Source of the DNA: Thermohalobaculum xanthum
Lineage (GTDB): Bacteria; Pseudomonadota; Alphaproteobacteria; Rhodobacterales; Rhodobacteraceae
Reading direction: 5' to 3'
Length of the DNA stretch: 64,000 nt
NCBI RefSeq assembly: GCF_016623495.1
Contig: NZ_JAEHHL010000012.1
Coordinates: 115,882 to 179,881, forward strand
The notes under the pieces: generated by a model
Told to the model about the DNA's origin: nothing
Database searches by the model: none
The model's input: only the letters and a program-made list of their open reading frames with translations
Made by a program: the position numbers and the translations under genes
In this document: positions 28,902 through 38,002 of the stretch, piece after piece
How the letters are laid out: each line of letters opens with the position of its first letter
Numbering within the stretch: the first letter of the stretch is position 1

Positions 28902-29312
28902 ATGACCATGGAAAATGAAGCTACATCCGAGCCTGAGAAATCTCAGGAAGAGGCTGCCTCTTCTCTCAATGAAGACTTCTCGATAAAGCGATTGCGCGCT
29001 TCTCGGATGAAGTATCGCCAGAAGTTGGAGATCGACGCGAAAAAATCCGGCGCAGAATGGCTGATGGCATATGCGAGCTATGAGCAGATCATATTTCTGC
29101 ACGCCGTAAAGGCGGGGAAGCACAAAGATCGCGATGAAATGCAACTCGACAATTCAATCGTCCTTTTCGACGAGATCGACAAGCAGATCCCGCGGGTCTC
29201 AACGGTTCCCCGCTGGTCCAGAGATGACATCTGGTTTGAAACCTTCATCGATAGCGTGCTGGAGCGCTGGAGCGAAGTTTCCGACAAGGTGGAAATCGAG
29301 GAATGCGGCTAG
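28902..29312 (+). CDS. Hypothetical acidic protein with atypical base composition
   Basis: A 136-residue frame with a good ribosome site (GGAGGGG, 7-8 bases before ATG 28902). The product begins with a Glu/Ser-rich region (NEATSEPEKSQEEAASSLNE), continues with a basic helix (KRLRASRMKYRQKLEIDAKK) and ends acidic. It has no membrane segment and no motif I recognise. Its codons use A/T in the third position far more than neighbouring genes, which suggests horizontal acquisition. It is probably real because of the ribosome site and balanced amino-acid content. Confidence 0.6.
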   Translation: MTMENEATSEPEKSQEEAASSLNEDFSIKRLRASRMKYRQKLEIDAKKSGAEWLMAYASYEQIIFLHAVKAGKHKDRDEMQLDNSIVLFDEIDKQIPRVSTVPRWSRDDIWFETFIDSVLERWSEVSDKVEIEECG

Positions 29313-29634
29313 GGCTGCAGTCAGCGTTAACAAAACCTTAAACTCTCATCTGCCATTGTAACGCGCGGCCACCCTCGTAGGAGATCAAGGGCAGCCGCGG
29401 CACGCAACACGAGCGGTACACGCCACCGATATGCAAGCGAGCTGGTGGCGTGTCCATTCGACAGAGTGCCCTTGTCAAATCGGCGGCGGGTTTTGGGCCT
29501 AATCTTGGCACCGAACGTGCTGCGGTTGTCCGCGTCCGCATGCCGAACGGGGCTGTTTCCCGGAATGCCACGTCGTGATCCAGTCGCGATGGCGTTCCGC
29601 TCGAGAGAGCAATGGATGCCCTCGGGGAACAGTC
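29313..29634. other. Gene-free region before the dehydrogenase pseudogene
   Basis: These 322 bases contain no supported gene. The first part (to about 29360) continues the AT-richer composition of the hypothetical gene; the rest has normal composition. Confidence 0.45.
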
Positions 29635-30060
29635 ATGGCGGATGTAAGCATGATCGGGCTTGGCGCGATGGGCTCGGCCCTCGCCCGCGCCATGGTTTCG
29701 GCCGGGCACACCACGATCGTCTGGAACCGGCCACCCGACCGAGCGGAACTCTTGGTCTCGCTCGGGGCGTCGCGCCTGTTCCGCTGCCGAGGCGGCTTCG
29801 GCCGGCCCCGTATGTGTCATCTGCATTAACAACCACGCGGCGACACACCGGCTGATCGAGGAAACCGGCATGTTGACGGCGCTATCAGGGCGCATCCTCG
29901 TCCAGCTCCGCACCGGGACCCCGGAAGAGGCGCGGGAGCTTTCGTGATGGCTCGCTCCGCATGGCGCGGACCTGCTGGACGGGGCAATCATGCCGTATCC
30001 GGACGGGATCGGGGCCGAGGATACGCAGCTACCATCCGGCCCACGCCGATCTAGTTCAGC
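29635..30060 (+). pseudogene. Decayed beta-hydroxyacid dehydrogenase (HIBADH-like)
   Basis: ATG 29635 opens a clear NAD(P)-binding N-terminus, MADVSMIGLGAMGSALARAM and TIVWNR. The frame shifts near 29780-29790; the downstream frame continues with VCVICINNHAATHRLIEETG and RILVQLRTGTPEEARELS. It then meets TGA at 29945, resumes as WLAPHGADLLDGAIMPYPDG, and is lost again near 30020. The order of pieces matches the first half of 3-hydroxyisobutyrate dehydrogenase-like reductases. The all-helical C-terminal domain is missing. At least two frame lesions and one stop make it non-functional. Confidence 0.75.
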
Positions 30061-30201
30061 CACAGGCCGAGCACACCTGAATCTCGGGTCTTTGGAGGTG
30101 CCGCGAACGCTCAGGTCCTACGTCGCGCCGCTCGTCGAGCTGTTACGACTCGACTGCCGCAACTTCATGCAGCTGGTCGATATTGCACGGAATGGTCGAG
30201 C

Positions 30202-30276
<75 letters not shown>

Positions 30277-30385
30277 ACGCGGCGCGACATTAGTCGGGCG
30301 CAAAGGCTCCGGCAAGAGCACCAAACAGAGCAAATGCTGCTTGCCCCGGCAACGCGTCGCCGCTATACACCGCGACGCTGGTTTT

Positions 30386-30462
30386 CGGAGTGTAGCTCAG
30401 CCTGGTAGAGCACTGTCTTCGGGAGGCAGGGGCCGCAGGTTCGAATCCTGCCACTCCGACCA
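30386..30462 (+). tRNA. tRNA-Pro (anticodon CGG)
   Basis: A 77-base cloverleaf with acceptor CGGAGTG/CACTCCG, D arm GCTCAGCCTGGTAGAGC, anticodon stem CTGTC/GGCAG around TTCGGGA (anticodon CGG), T arm GGTTCGAATCC and encoded CCA. Confidence 0.95.
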
Positions 30463-30503
30463 GCCAATCCCATCGCCTCCCATCCCCCCTCCGCGTCCGG
30501 CGG

Positions 30504-31544
30504 CTATTCGGCGCTCCAAATCTGGTTTCGCCCGGCTTCCTTCGCTCTCAGCACGTAATCCTCGAGCCGCGCGACAAGCTTGAGCGTGGTGTCGCCCGGC
30601 CTCAGCGTCGTCACCCCGAGGGATGCCGTGAGGCTAGCAACACGCTCGCCCGTGCCTGCCCGGACAAGCTGCAGGCGGCTGAACTGCTCTCGCAGGTCGT
30701 CCGCCATGGCGCGCGCGACAGCGAGCGAACGCGCAGGCAGGAGAAGTGCGAACTCGTTGCCGCCGACGCGCGCTGCGAGATCCCCTTCACGCTGACGCTG
30801 GCGAAGCAGCTCCGCAAAGCGCATCAGCAACTGGTCACCGGTCGTCCTGCCCCACCGCTCGTTGAAGGGGCGGAAGTGATCGATATCGGCAAGCACGATG
30901 GCGAGATCCGCCCTTTCGCGGCGCGCACGCGCGATCAGCGTCTCGAGCGCCTCGTCAAAGCGGCGCCGGTTGGCAAGCTGCGTCGCGTGGTCGATCAGGA
31001 CGCTCTGGCGCAACTCGCGGAGTTCGGTTTGCATCGATGTGAATTGCGCGCGGAGCCCCATCACGCGCTCGCCGAACTGCGAGACCCGGTCGACATGCTC
31101 CCGGTTTGCCTGGCGCAGCTCGGCAACATGGCGGCGAAGCTCCGCCTCGCTGGTCCGCGAGTGAACCGAGGAGTCGATTCGGCGGACCGTCGCGGCATAT
31201 CTGTCGCTCGCGGCCATTCCCTCCTCGATCAAGCCGACCGCCTGAACGAGTTCACCGTCCATCCGGTCGCCGATCCGCTCGACCCCCGCGCTGACACCCG
31301 CAGGCGCGAGATGCTCCGCGTGAAGACGGTGGATCAACGCCGCAGTCACGGTCCCATCGCAGGCGATCGCACGATCGATGCGCGTGCGAATGATCGGGTG
31401 ATGCCCGCCGACATATGCGAACCAGACCTCGAATGCCGCGGGAACCGGGGGGGTCGCATGCTGGCACGCAAGCTCGAGGGCTCGCTCGGCCAGGGTTCGC
31501 ACCTCCTCGAAGCACTGTCCGGGCGTGGAAGGGTGTTCGTTCAT
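30504..31544 (-). CDS. Degenerate GGDEF-domain protein
   Basis: A protein of about 346 residues from ATG 31544 (ATG 31562 in frame is possible). The N-terminal 170 residues are helical and end in a coiled coil (RRHVAELRQANREHVDRVSQ). The C-terminal 170 residues form a GGDEF domain: LIDHATQLANRRRFDEAL, LADIDHFRPFNERWG, then GGNEF at about residues 261-265. The signature Asp is Asn and the usual ND before GH is NE. An RxxD-like inhibitory site (REGD) lies just upstream. Diguanylate cyclase activity is therefore doubtful; it may bind GTP or c-di-GMP as an effector. It lies between tRNA genes. Confidence 0.8.
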   Translation of the reverse strand: MNEHPSTPGQCFEEVRTLAERALELACQHATPPVPAAFEVWFAYVGGHHPIIRTRIDRAIACDGTVTAALIHRLHAEHLAPAGVSAGVERIGDRMDGELVQAVGLIEEGMAASDRYAATVRRIDSSVHSRTSEAELRRHVAELRQANREHVDRVSQFGERVMGLRAQFTSMQTELRELRQSVLIDHATQLANRRRFDEALETLIARARRERADLAIVLADIDHFRPFNERWGRTTGDQLLMRFAELLRQRQREGDLAARVGGNEFALLLPARSLAVARAMADDLREQFSRLQLVRAGTGERVASLTASLGVTTLRPGDTTLKLVARLEDYVLRAKEAGRNQIWSAE

Positions 31545-31867
31545 TCTCCGCCTGCTCCCCATGCGATGCGCTTGGAGCATGCGCGCGACGGGTTTCGGAC
31601 CGGTAAATCTGAACGCCCGGTGACGTCGGCGCCGCACGGCAAGAGGACGGGCGCGCGATCGCATGGCGGGTGGCTGCCGGAGCGTGAGAGAAGGCGTGCA
31701 AACGGCTCGGGAATTTGCACAAAGGCGCGCCACGAGATCGGCCCGGGCGGCGATCTGACGGGCGGCGTGAAGAGCATTCGCAAGGCCGCCCGAGATGCGT
31801 CGACCTTCAACCAAAACGCCCTTGCGCCCCCAGATCAAATCTGCAATAACCCCGCCACTTTCGGAAC
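31545..31867. other. Intergenic region upstream of the GGDEF gene
   Basis: These 323 bases hold the promoters of the leftward GGDEF gene and the rightward tRNA-Gly. No gene or repeat is supported. Confidence 0.45.
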
Positions 31868-31942
31868 GCGGGTGTAGCTCAGGGGTAGAGCACAACCTTG
31901 CCAAGGTTGGGGTCGTGGGTTCGAATCCCATCGCCCGCTCCA
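31868..31942 (+). tRNA. tRNA-Gly (anticodon GCC)
   Basis: A 75-base cloverleaf with acceptor GCGGGTG/CGCCCGC, D arm GCTCAGGGGTAGAGC, anticodon stem CAACC/GGTTG around TTGCCAA (anticodon GCC), T arm GGTTCGAATCC and encoded CCA. Confidence 0.95.
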
Positions 31943-31968
31943 GAAGTCTGCCGCAGAGGCGCGCAAAG

Positions 31969-31994
31969 AAGGCCGGTCTCTCGACCGGCCTTTT
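31969..31994 (+). terminator. Intrinsic terminator of tRNA-Gly
   Basis: A perfect 10-bp stem (AAGGCCGGTC / GACCGGCCTT) with a TCTC loop runs into TTTT. It lies 27 bases after the tRNA. Confidence 0.8.
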
Positions 31995-32100
31995 GCATTG
32001 CGCAACCTGGCGGATTGCGCGATTGGTTCTCGTGCCGGCGCCGCGAGCACCTTGATGCATCGTGATGCGATGGCTGCACCACCAAGCGGGATCTGCCGGG

Positions 32101-32730
32101 ATGACCCTCGAGATCTGGATTGCGTTTACCCTCGCCTCGGCCGCCATGCTGGCGATCCCAGGGCCGACGGTGTTGCTCGTGGTCAGCTATGCCCTGGGCT
32201 ACGGACGGCGAAGCGCGCTTGCCACGGTTCCCGGCGTCACGCTTGGGGATTTCACGGCAATGAGCATTTCCCTGGCGGGTGCGGGCGCCGTGCTGGCGAC
32301 GTCTGCGAGCCTCTTCACCGCGCTCAAGCTGTTCGGAGCGGCATACCTCATCTGGCTCGGGCTGCGCCTGTGGCGCACGTCACCCCGCCCGCTCGCGCTG
32401 CCCGGGGGCAGCCATGTGCCGGGCGATCTGCGGCGCATGTTCTGGAACTCCTACGTGGTGACCGCGCTCAATCCGAAGAGCATCGTCTTCTTCGTCGCCT
32501 TCGTGCCTCAGTTCATGGATCCCGCGGCGCCGCTCCTGCCGCAGGTCGTGCTGCTCGAGGTGACCTTCCTGACGCTTGCGGCCGTCAACATAGCCTTGTG
32601 GGCGGTCATGGTCGGCGGAATGCGCGCGCGCTTCCGGCGGGTCGAAGCCCTCAGGCTCATCAACCGCGTCGGCGGAGGTTTCCTGATGGGCGCGGGCGCC
32701 CTGACGGCACTGATGCGGCGGGCGGCCTGA
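32101..32730 (+). CDS. LysE/RhtB family amino-acid exporter
   Basis: A 209-residue inner-membrane protein with about six helices. The N-terminal AMLAIPGPTVLLVVSYALGYGRR is the family signature (PGP after the first helix). The central FWNSYVVTALNPKSIVFFVAFVPQF matches the second conserved block. It probably exports an amino acid or related molecule. ATG 32101 is preferred over an upstream ATG that adds a non-homologous 13 residues. The gene is convergent with the following peptidoglycan-binding gene. Confidence 0.9.
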   Translation: MTLEIWIAFTLASAAMLAIPGPTVLLVVSYALGYGRRSALATVPGVTLGDFTAMSISLAGAGAVLATSASLFTALKLFGAAYLIWLGLRLWRTSPRPLALPGGSHVPGDLRRMFWNSYVVTALNPKSIVFFVAFVPQFMDPAAPLLPQVVLLEVTFLTLAAVNIALWAVMVGGMRARFRRVEALRLINRVGGGFLMGAGALTALMRRAA

Positions 32731-32763
32731 AATCCTGGCGCGCCCCATTCCGACGCGCAGCGA

Positions 32764-33627
32764 TCAGCGATCCACGGCTGTGGGGGCGAACGGCGTCGAG
32801 CGGGTTGCTTCGGCGTCGCCCAGCTTCGAGAAAAGCCGCTGGAAGCCTTCCTTCACGCCCTTGAGATCGCAGCCGAAACTCTGCTTGCCGACGATCCGGC
32901 CATCGTCGCCGCGGGCGCACGAATCGCGGCTCTCGGGTGTCTCGCTCATGTCCGGCGCGTTCTGAGAGGGCGTCGCCGAGGCGATGGCCCATGCACGCTC
33001 GCTCTCCCATTCCGCCCATGCGACGGCCGAGCGTTCATTGAGCGACTCGATCTGCTCCGCGTCGAGATATCCCGTTTCCACGAAACCGAAATCGCGCTGC
33101 CAGGCGATGATCGCCTTGCGGCTCATGGACCCAAGAAGACCGTCGAAGCCTTGCGGGTCATACCCGATCAGCGCGAGGCGCTGCTGAAGCTCGCGACGCT
33201 GCGCCCGCCCGAGGCCGAGCGCCTTTTCGTGCGCCTGGGCAGTCGCGAACATGAAGTCCATCAGATGGGCATCATGATCGGGACCCGGCGCCTTCTCGAC
33301 CTTGGGCGCCACCGGCTCCGGCTCGATCGCTGGGGCCTTGGGCGTGGCAGGGACCACATGCACCGCATTGGGGCCGATCGGCTGAAACTGCGGACCGGGC
33401 AGGACCGATGCCAGGGTCAGGGAAGCGGAGTTGTCGCTGGCCACCACGATGGGGCCCTTCGAACGGACCTGGTCGCTCAGACGTATCACGGGATCACTCA
33501 GCGAGACGGACACCACCGCTGCACCGATCAGCAGGCTGATCCAGCTCAATGGCAGGCTCGGCGCTTGGTCGAATTCCTCAAAGCGCCGGCGACTGCCGAC
33601 TACATGATTCCCGATCACTCCGAACAC
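32764..33627 (-). CDS. Membrane-anchored peptidoglycan-binding domain protein
   Basis: The product has 287 residues from GTG 33627. A single membrane helix (LPLSWISLLIGAAVVSVSL, about residues 26-44) is followed by a Pro/Val-rich linker. A PG_binding_1 domain follows (ELQQRLALIGYDPQGFDGLLGSMSRKAIIAWQRDFG, about residues 145-180). The C-terminal 100 residues are low-complexity with two cysteines. It should sit in the inner membrane with the binding domain in the periplasm. The start is not certain, since no good ribosome site is seen. It is divergent from ccoG; the FNR-type box lies between them. Confidence 0.75.
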   Translation of the reverse strand: MFGVIGNHVVGSRRRFEEFDQAPSLPLSWISLLIGAAVVSVSLSDPVIRLSDQVRSKGPIVVASDNSASLTLASVLPGPQFQPIGPNAVHVVPATPKAPAIEPEPVAPKVEKAPGPDHDAHLMDFMFATAQAHEKALGLGRAQRRELQQRLALIGYDPQGFDGLLGSMSRKAIIAWQRDFGFVETGYLDAEQIESLNERSAVAWAEWESERAWAIASATPSQNAPDMSETPESRDSCARGDDGRIVGKQSFGCDLKGVKEGFQRLFSKLGDAEATRSTPFAPTAVDR

Positions 33628-33717
33628 CCTCGCACGAAGGATGCGCTTTGCATCCTAACACCACTCCCAACTGGTATAATACGCCCGACTCGGGTCATTC
33701 TCCAAGAATGTTTTAGG

Positions 33718-33731
33718 TTGATCCGGATCAA
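33718..33731. promoter_or_regulatory. FNR/FixK-type box upstream of ccoG
   Basis: The site is a perfect palindrome TTGATCCGGATCAA, matching the FNR/FixK consensus TTGAT-N4-ATCAA at every fixed position. It is centred about 72 bases before the ccoG start, where an activator site would sit. It predicts oxygen-responsive, low-oxygen induction of ccoGHIS. Confidence 0.88.
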
Positions 33732-33796
33732 TGCCAACCCGTTCCGCACCTGCGAAACGTGGCGCCACGCGAATCCGGCCGGACAGGAGCAGTGAC

Positions 33797-35239
33797 ATGA
33801 GCGGAGCAAAGGGTGCAGCCTCGGGCGGGGCGGGCAACCTCTATGCCGCGCGCGAACCCGTCTTTCCGAAGGCGACGAAGGGCTTCTACCGCCGGCTGAA
33901 GTGGCTGATCATGCTGGTCACGCTGGGCATCTATTACGTCACGCCCTGGATCAGGTGGGATCGCGGGCCTCACCAGCCTGACCAGGCCGTGCTTGTCGAC
34001 CTCGCCAACCGGCGCTTCTACTTCTTCTGGATCGAGATCTGGCCGCAGGAGTTCTACTACGTCGCGGGCCTGCTGATCATGGCGGGGCTGGGGCTCTTCC
34101 TCGTCACCTCGGTGCTTGGTCGCGCGTGGTGCGGATACACCTGCCCGCAAACGGTGTGGGTCGACCTCTTCCAGCATGTCGAGCGGTTCGTCGACGGCGA
34201 CCGGAACGCGCAATGGCGACTTTGGAACGCGCCATGGACTGCGCACAAGATCGCGCGGCGATCCGTCAAGTGGCTGATATGGCTGGCAATTTCTGTCGCG
34301 ACGGGCGGCGCCTGGATTTTCTATTTCGCCGACGCACCGACGCTGGCGCGCGATTTCGTGACCGGTGAGGCAGCCTTCGTGGCCTATGCGACGGTCGGGA
34401 TCCTCACCGCGACGACCTTCGTCTTCGGCGGCTTCATGCGCGAGCAGGTGTGCATCTACATGTGCCCTTGGCCCCGCATCCAGGGCGCGATGCTGGACGA
34501 GAACTCGCTGATCGTCACCTACAAGGACTGGCGGGGCGAGCCACGCGGAAAGCACCGCAAGTCCAAGGATGCCGAGAAGCTCGGCGACTGCATCGACTGC
34601 AATGCCTGCGTCGCCGTCTGTCCGACCGGCGTGGACATCCGCAAGGGCCAGCAGATCGGCTGCATCACCTGCGCGTTGTGCATCGACGCATGCGACGACA
34701 TCATGGCGAAAGTCGGCAAGCCGCGCGGGCTGATCGATTACTGCACCCTCAAGGACGAGGAACTGGAGCGTGCCGGGAACCCGCCGGTCGCGGCCTGGCG
34801 CCGCGCTGTGCGGCCGCGAACAATCATCTATTCCGTGCTGTGGTCGGCGATCGGTATCGTGATGGTTGTGGCGCTCTTCATGCGGAGTGAAATCGATCTC
34901 GCGGTGCACCCGGTCAGGAACCCGGTTTACGTGACGCTTTCGGACGGAACGATTCGCAACGCCTACGACATCAAGGTGCAGAACATGCAGGGCGATCCGC
35001 ATCGCTTCCGACTGTCGGTCCGGTCGCCCGAGGCAAACCTCGGCCTCGCGCTGCAAGGCGAGGAGAGCACCGTCTTCGACGTCGCGGCTGACGAGGCCCG
35101 GCGCATGCGCGTGTTCCTCGACGCTGTTCCCACGATCCCGCTTCCGGCGCGCGTGCCGGTCCGGTTCTGGGTGGAAGACCTCGAGACGCGCGAGCGCGTG
35201 CACTATGATACGACCTTCCGCGGCCCCAACACCGACTGA
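33797..35239 (+). CDS. ccoG: Cytochrome c oxidase accessory protein CcoG (FixG/RdxA)
   Basis: A 480-residue polyferredoxin needed for maturation of cbb3 oxidase; CcoG reduces copper during CuB-site assembly. It has about five membrane helices, with a CGYTCPQTVW and a CIYMCPWPR between them. Two 4Fe-4S motifs follow: CIDCNACVAVCP (C265, C268, C271, C275) and CITCALCIDACD (C289 to C299). A periplasmic Ig-like C-terminal part completes the family pattern. ATG 33797 has AGGAG upstream. It is the first gene of ccoGHIS, behind an FNR/FixK box. Confidence 0.96.
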   Translation: MSGAKGAASGGAGNLYAAREPVFPKATKGFYRRLKWLIMLVTLGIYYVTPWIRWDRGPHQPDQAVLVDLANRRFYFFWIEIWPQEFYYVAGLLIMAGLGLFLVTSVLGRAWCGYTCPQTVWVDLFQHVERFVDGDRNAQWRLWNAPWTAHKIARRSVKWLIWLAISVATGGAWIFYFADAPTLARDFVTGEAAFVAYATVGILTATTFVFGGFMREQVCIYMCPWPRIQGAMLDENSLIVTYKDWRGEPRGKHRKSKDAEKLGDCIDCNACVAVCPTGVDIRKGQQIGCITCALCIDACDDIMAKVGKPRGLIDYCTLKDEELERAGNPPVAAWRRAVRPRTIIYSVLWSAIGIVMVVALFMRSEIDLAVHPVRNPVYVTLSDGTIRNAYDIKVQNMQGDPHRFRLSVRSPEANLGLALQGEESTVFDVAADEARRMRVFLDAVPTIPLPARVPVRFWVEDLETRERVHYDTTFRGPNTD

Positions 35240-35273
35240 GTGCGGCGGCAATGCCGTCGAGGAGAGTGAAGCG

Positions 35274-35738
35274 ATGCGGACAAAGGAACTCACCGGGCGC
35301 AAGGTCCTGCTGATTGCAGTCGCGGCCTTCGGCGTGATCCTGGCGGCCAATTTGACCATGCTGTTCGCCGCGACCGGAACCTTTCCCGGCCTCGTCGTGA
35401 AGAACTCCTACGTTGCAAGCCAGGAATGGAACCTGCGGGCGTCCGAGCAGCGTGCCCTCGGCTGGAAGGCGCAAGCGGCGATCAGCGGCGAGGGTCTCGC
35501 AGTTCGGATGGTGGATGCCGAGGGGCATCCGGTCCTGGGCCTGACCGTCAGCGTCGTCATCGGCCGCCCAGCGAGCCAGGCTGAAGACCGCCGGCTTGAA
35601 CTCGTCGAGGACGCCGGGATCTACCGCGCCGATGTTGACCTCGCCGAGGGCCTTTGGCGGGTCGAGATCCACGGCAGCGATGCCGAGGGGCGCAGTTTCA
35701 AGGCCGAGGCCGAGTTGTTCGCGAAGGCAGCGTCCTGA
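35274..35738 (+). CDS. ccoH: CcoH/FixH family protein
   Basis: A protein of 154 residues with one N-terminal membrane helix (KVLLIAVAAFGVILAANLTMLFAATG) and a periplasmic domain. The pattern VVKNSYVASQEWN and the final Ig-like segment (GIYRADVDLAEGLWRVEIHG) are those of FixH/CcoH, which helps assemble cbb3 oxidase and associates with it. ATG 35274 follows GAGGAG. Its stop overlaps the ccoI start (TGATG), implying translational coupling. Confidence 0.92.
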   Translation: MRTKELTGRKVLLIAVAAFGVILAANLTMLFAATGTFPGLVVKNSYVASQEWNLRASEQRALGWKAQAAISGEGLAVRMVDAEGHPVLGLTVSVVIGRPASQAEDRRLELVEDAGIYRADVDLAEGLWRVEIHGSDAEGRSFKAEAELFAKAAS

Positions 35739-38002
35739 TGCGCGACGCGGCCGGGCAGACGGGCGCCGACATCGCCCCCGTCACGCGATCTGGGGGCTGC
35801 TGCCCGACCGGTCTTGCGGCGCAGCTGGCCGCCGAGCGCATGACCGAGGCCGGCGCCGGACGCTGGGTGCGGCCTGCGACGCAGGACGCGGTCGCGCTCG
35901 ACCTCATGGTCCCGGCCATCCGCTGCGCGGCCTGCATGTCGGCGATCGAAACGGGGCTTACCAACCTTCCGGGCGTCGCGTCGGCGCGCGTGAACCTGTC
36001 GATGCGGCGGGTCCGGGTGCTGTTCGATCCGGCCTCGGCCAGTGCCGACGCTGTCATCGCCCGGCTTCGCGCGCTGGGCTACGAGGCGCAACCCTTCGAC
36101 GCAAAGGCGATGGCCGACATCGATCGCGACACGGTCGGACGCGATCTTCTGGCCAGGCTCGGCGTTGCCGGCTTCGCGATGATGAACGTCATGCTGCTCT
36201 CGGTCGCGGTCTGGTCGGGTGCCGACGCCGCCACGCGGGACCTGATGCACTGGATCTCGGGGCTCATCGCGCTGCCCGCCATCGCCTTTGCCGGGGTGCC
36301 CTTCTTCCGGTCGGCGATCCTTTCGCTGCGCAGCGGCCGCGTGAACATGGACGTGCCGATCTCGCTCGCGGTCCTGCTCGCGGTCGGCGTCTCGCTCTAC
36401 GAGACGGCGCATTCGGGCGAGCACGCCTATTTCGATGCCGGCATCAGCCTCGTCTTCTTCCTGCTTGTCGGGCGTTACCTGGACCACCGCACGCGGGCGG
36501 TGGCGCGATCGGCCGCGGCCGAGCTCACCGCATTGTCGGCCCGCGCGGCCACCGTGATCCTGCCCGAGGGCGGGCGCGCCGCCGTCGCGATCGACGACCT
36601 CGCCACCGGCGCGCTGGTCGAGGTGCTTCCCGGCGAGCGTATTCCCGCCGACGGCGTGCTCGAGTGGGGTCAGTCAGACCTCGACCGCTCGATGGTCACG
36701 GGCGAGACGAACCCCGAACCCGTGGCCGCGGGCGCCGCTGTCCATGCGGGCATGCTCAACATCTCGGGCCCGCTCCGCATCCGCGTCAGCGCGACCGGCG
36801 AGGCGACGCTCCTGGCCGAGATCGCCCGGATGATCGAGGCGGCAGAACTGGGCAAGACCCGCTACGACCGCTGGGCGGACAAGGCGTCGCGGCAGTATGT
36901 CTGGGGCGTGCATGTGATGTCCTGCGTGGCTTTTGGCGGCTGGATGTGGGCGACCGGCGGCGATGTCTACCGCTCGGTGATGATCGCGGCGGCGGTGCTC
37001 ATCATCACCTGTCCCTGTGCGCTCGGCCTCGCGGTGCCCGCCGTGCACGCGGCCGCGAGCGGGCGCCTGTTCCGCCGGGGGATCTTCCTCAAGGACGGCG
37101 CCGTGCTCGAGCAACTGGCCGAGGTCCAGATGGTCGTCTTCGACAAGACCGGAACACTGACCGTTGGGCAGCCCGGGCTGATCGCCGCGCCCTCGGACGA
37201 CGATCCGGCCTGGCCCCTGGCCGCCGCGCTGGCCGAGGCCTCGCGGCATCCGCTGGCGAAGGCGCTGGCGGAGGCGGCGCGGCTGCGCGGGATCACACCC
37301 GCGAAGATCGATACTGCAACCGAGATACCTGGCGCCGGCGTCGAAGGGCGCAGCGGCGCGATAACGCTGCGCCTGGGGCGGGCCGACTGGGTCGGCGCAG
37401 GATCTGCCGACACCACGGCTGTCTGGCTGCGGGCAGGCGACGCCGAGCCGGTGAAATTCGCCTTCGCCGACGAGCTGCGCGAGGATGCGGCCGAAACGGT
37501 CGACTGGCTGAAGTCGCGGGGCCTGCGCGTGGCGATGTTCTCGGGCGACGCCGAGGGGCCGGTCGCGCGCGCTGCGGCGGCGACGGGCATCGAGGATACC
37601 CGGGCCCGGATGAGCCCGGCCGACAAGCTTGCGGCACTCGAGGACCTCGCCCGCAACGGGGTCAAGGTCCTGATGGTGGGCGACGGGATCAACGACGCGC
37701 CCTCGCTTGCGGCGGCACATGCATCGATGTCGCCCGTCGCCGCGTCCGATGTCAGCCGCGCGGCTGCGGGGCTAGTCTTCACCGGTCATCGCCTGGCGCC
37801 GGTGCGGTTTGCGATCGAGACTGCGGGCGCGGCACGCGCGCGGGCGCTCGAGAATTTCGCCTTCTCCGCGCTCTACAACATCGTCGCCGTGCCGGTGGCG
37901 CTGTTCGGCTTCGTCACGCCGCTGATCGCTGCGCTGTCGATGTCCGGGTCGTCCATCGTGGTGACGCTCAACGCATTGAGAATCCGGGGGTTCCGGCCAT
38001 GA
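35738..38002 (+). CDS. ccoI: Cu-translocating P-type ATPase CcoI (FixI)
   Basis: A 754-residue P1B-type ATPase that supplies copper for the cbb3 oxidase. It has an N-terminal CCPTG (residues 21-25), an HMA domain with CAACMS at 63-68, eight membrane helices with CPC at 425-427, the phosphorylated Asp at 469 in DKTGTLT, and GDGINDAPSL at about 648-657. All motifs are intact. It overlaps ccoH and ccoS by a few bases on each side, so the set is tightly coupled. Confidence 0.96.
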   Translation: MRDAAGQTGADIAPVTRSGGCCPTGLAAQLAAERMTEAGAGRWVRPATQDAVALDLMVPAIRCAACMSAIETGLTNLPGVASARVNLSMRRVRVLFDPASASADAVIARLRALGYEAQPFDAKAMADIDRDTVGRDLLARLGVAGFAMMNVMLLSVAVWSGADAATRDLMHWISGLIALPAIAFAGVPFFRSAILSLRSGRVNMDVPISLAVLLAVGVSLYETAHSGEHAYFDAGISLVFFLLVGRYLDHRTRAVARSAAAELTALSARAATVILPEGGRAAVAIDDLATGALVEVLPGERIPADGVLEWGQSDLDRSMVTGETNPEPVAAGAAVHAGMLNISGPLRIRVSATGEATLLAEIARMIEAAELGKTRYDRWADKASRQYVWGVHVMSCVAFGGWMWATGGDVYRSVMIAAAVLIITCPCALGLAVPAVHAAASGRLFRRGIFLKDGAVLEQLAEVQMVVFDKTGTLTVGQPGLIAAPSDDDPAWPLAAALAEASRHPLAKALAEAARLRGITPAKIDTATEIPGAGVEGRSGAITLRLGRADWVGAGSADTTAVWLRAGDAEPVKFAFADELREDAAETVDWLKSRGLRVAMFSGDAEGPVARAAAATGIEDTRARMSPADKLAALEDLARNGVKVLMVGDGINDAPSLAAAHASMSPVAASDVSRAAAGLVFTGHRLAPVRFAIETAGAARARALENFAFSALYNIVAVPVALFGFVTPLIAALSMSGSSIVVTLNALRIRGFRP

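Noticed and set aside
33728..35359. A leftward frame of 543 codons opposite ccoG.
   Set aside because: CcoG has all its Fe-S motifs on the plus strand; the antisense frame has none of any kind.
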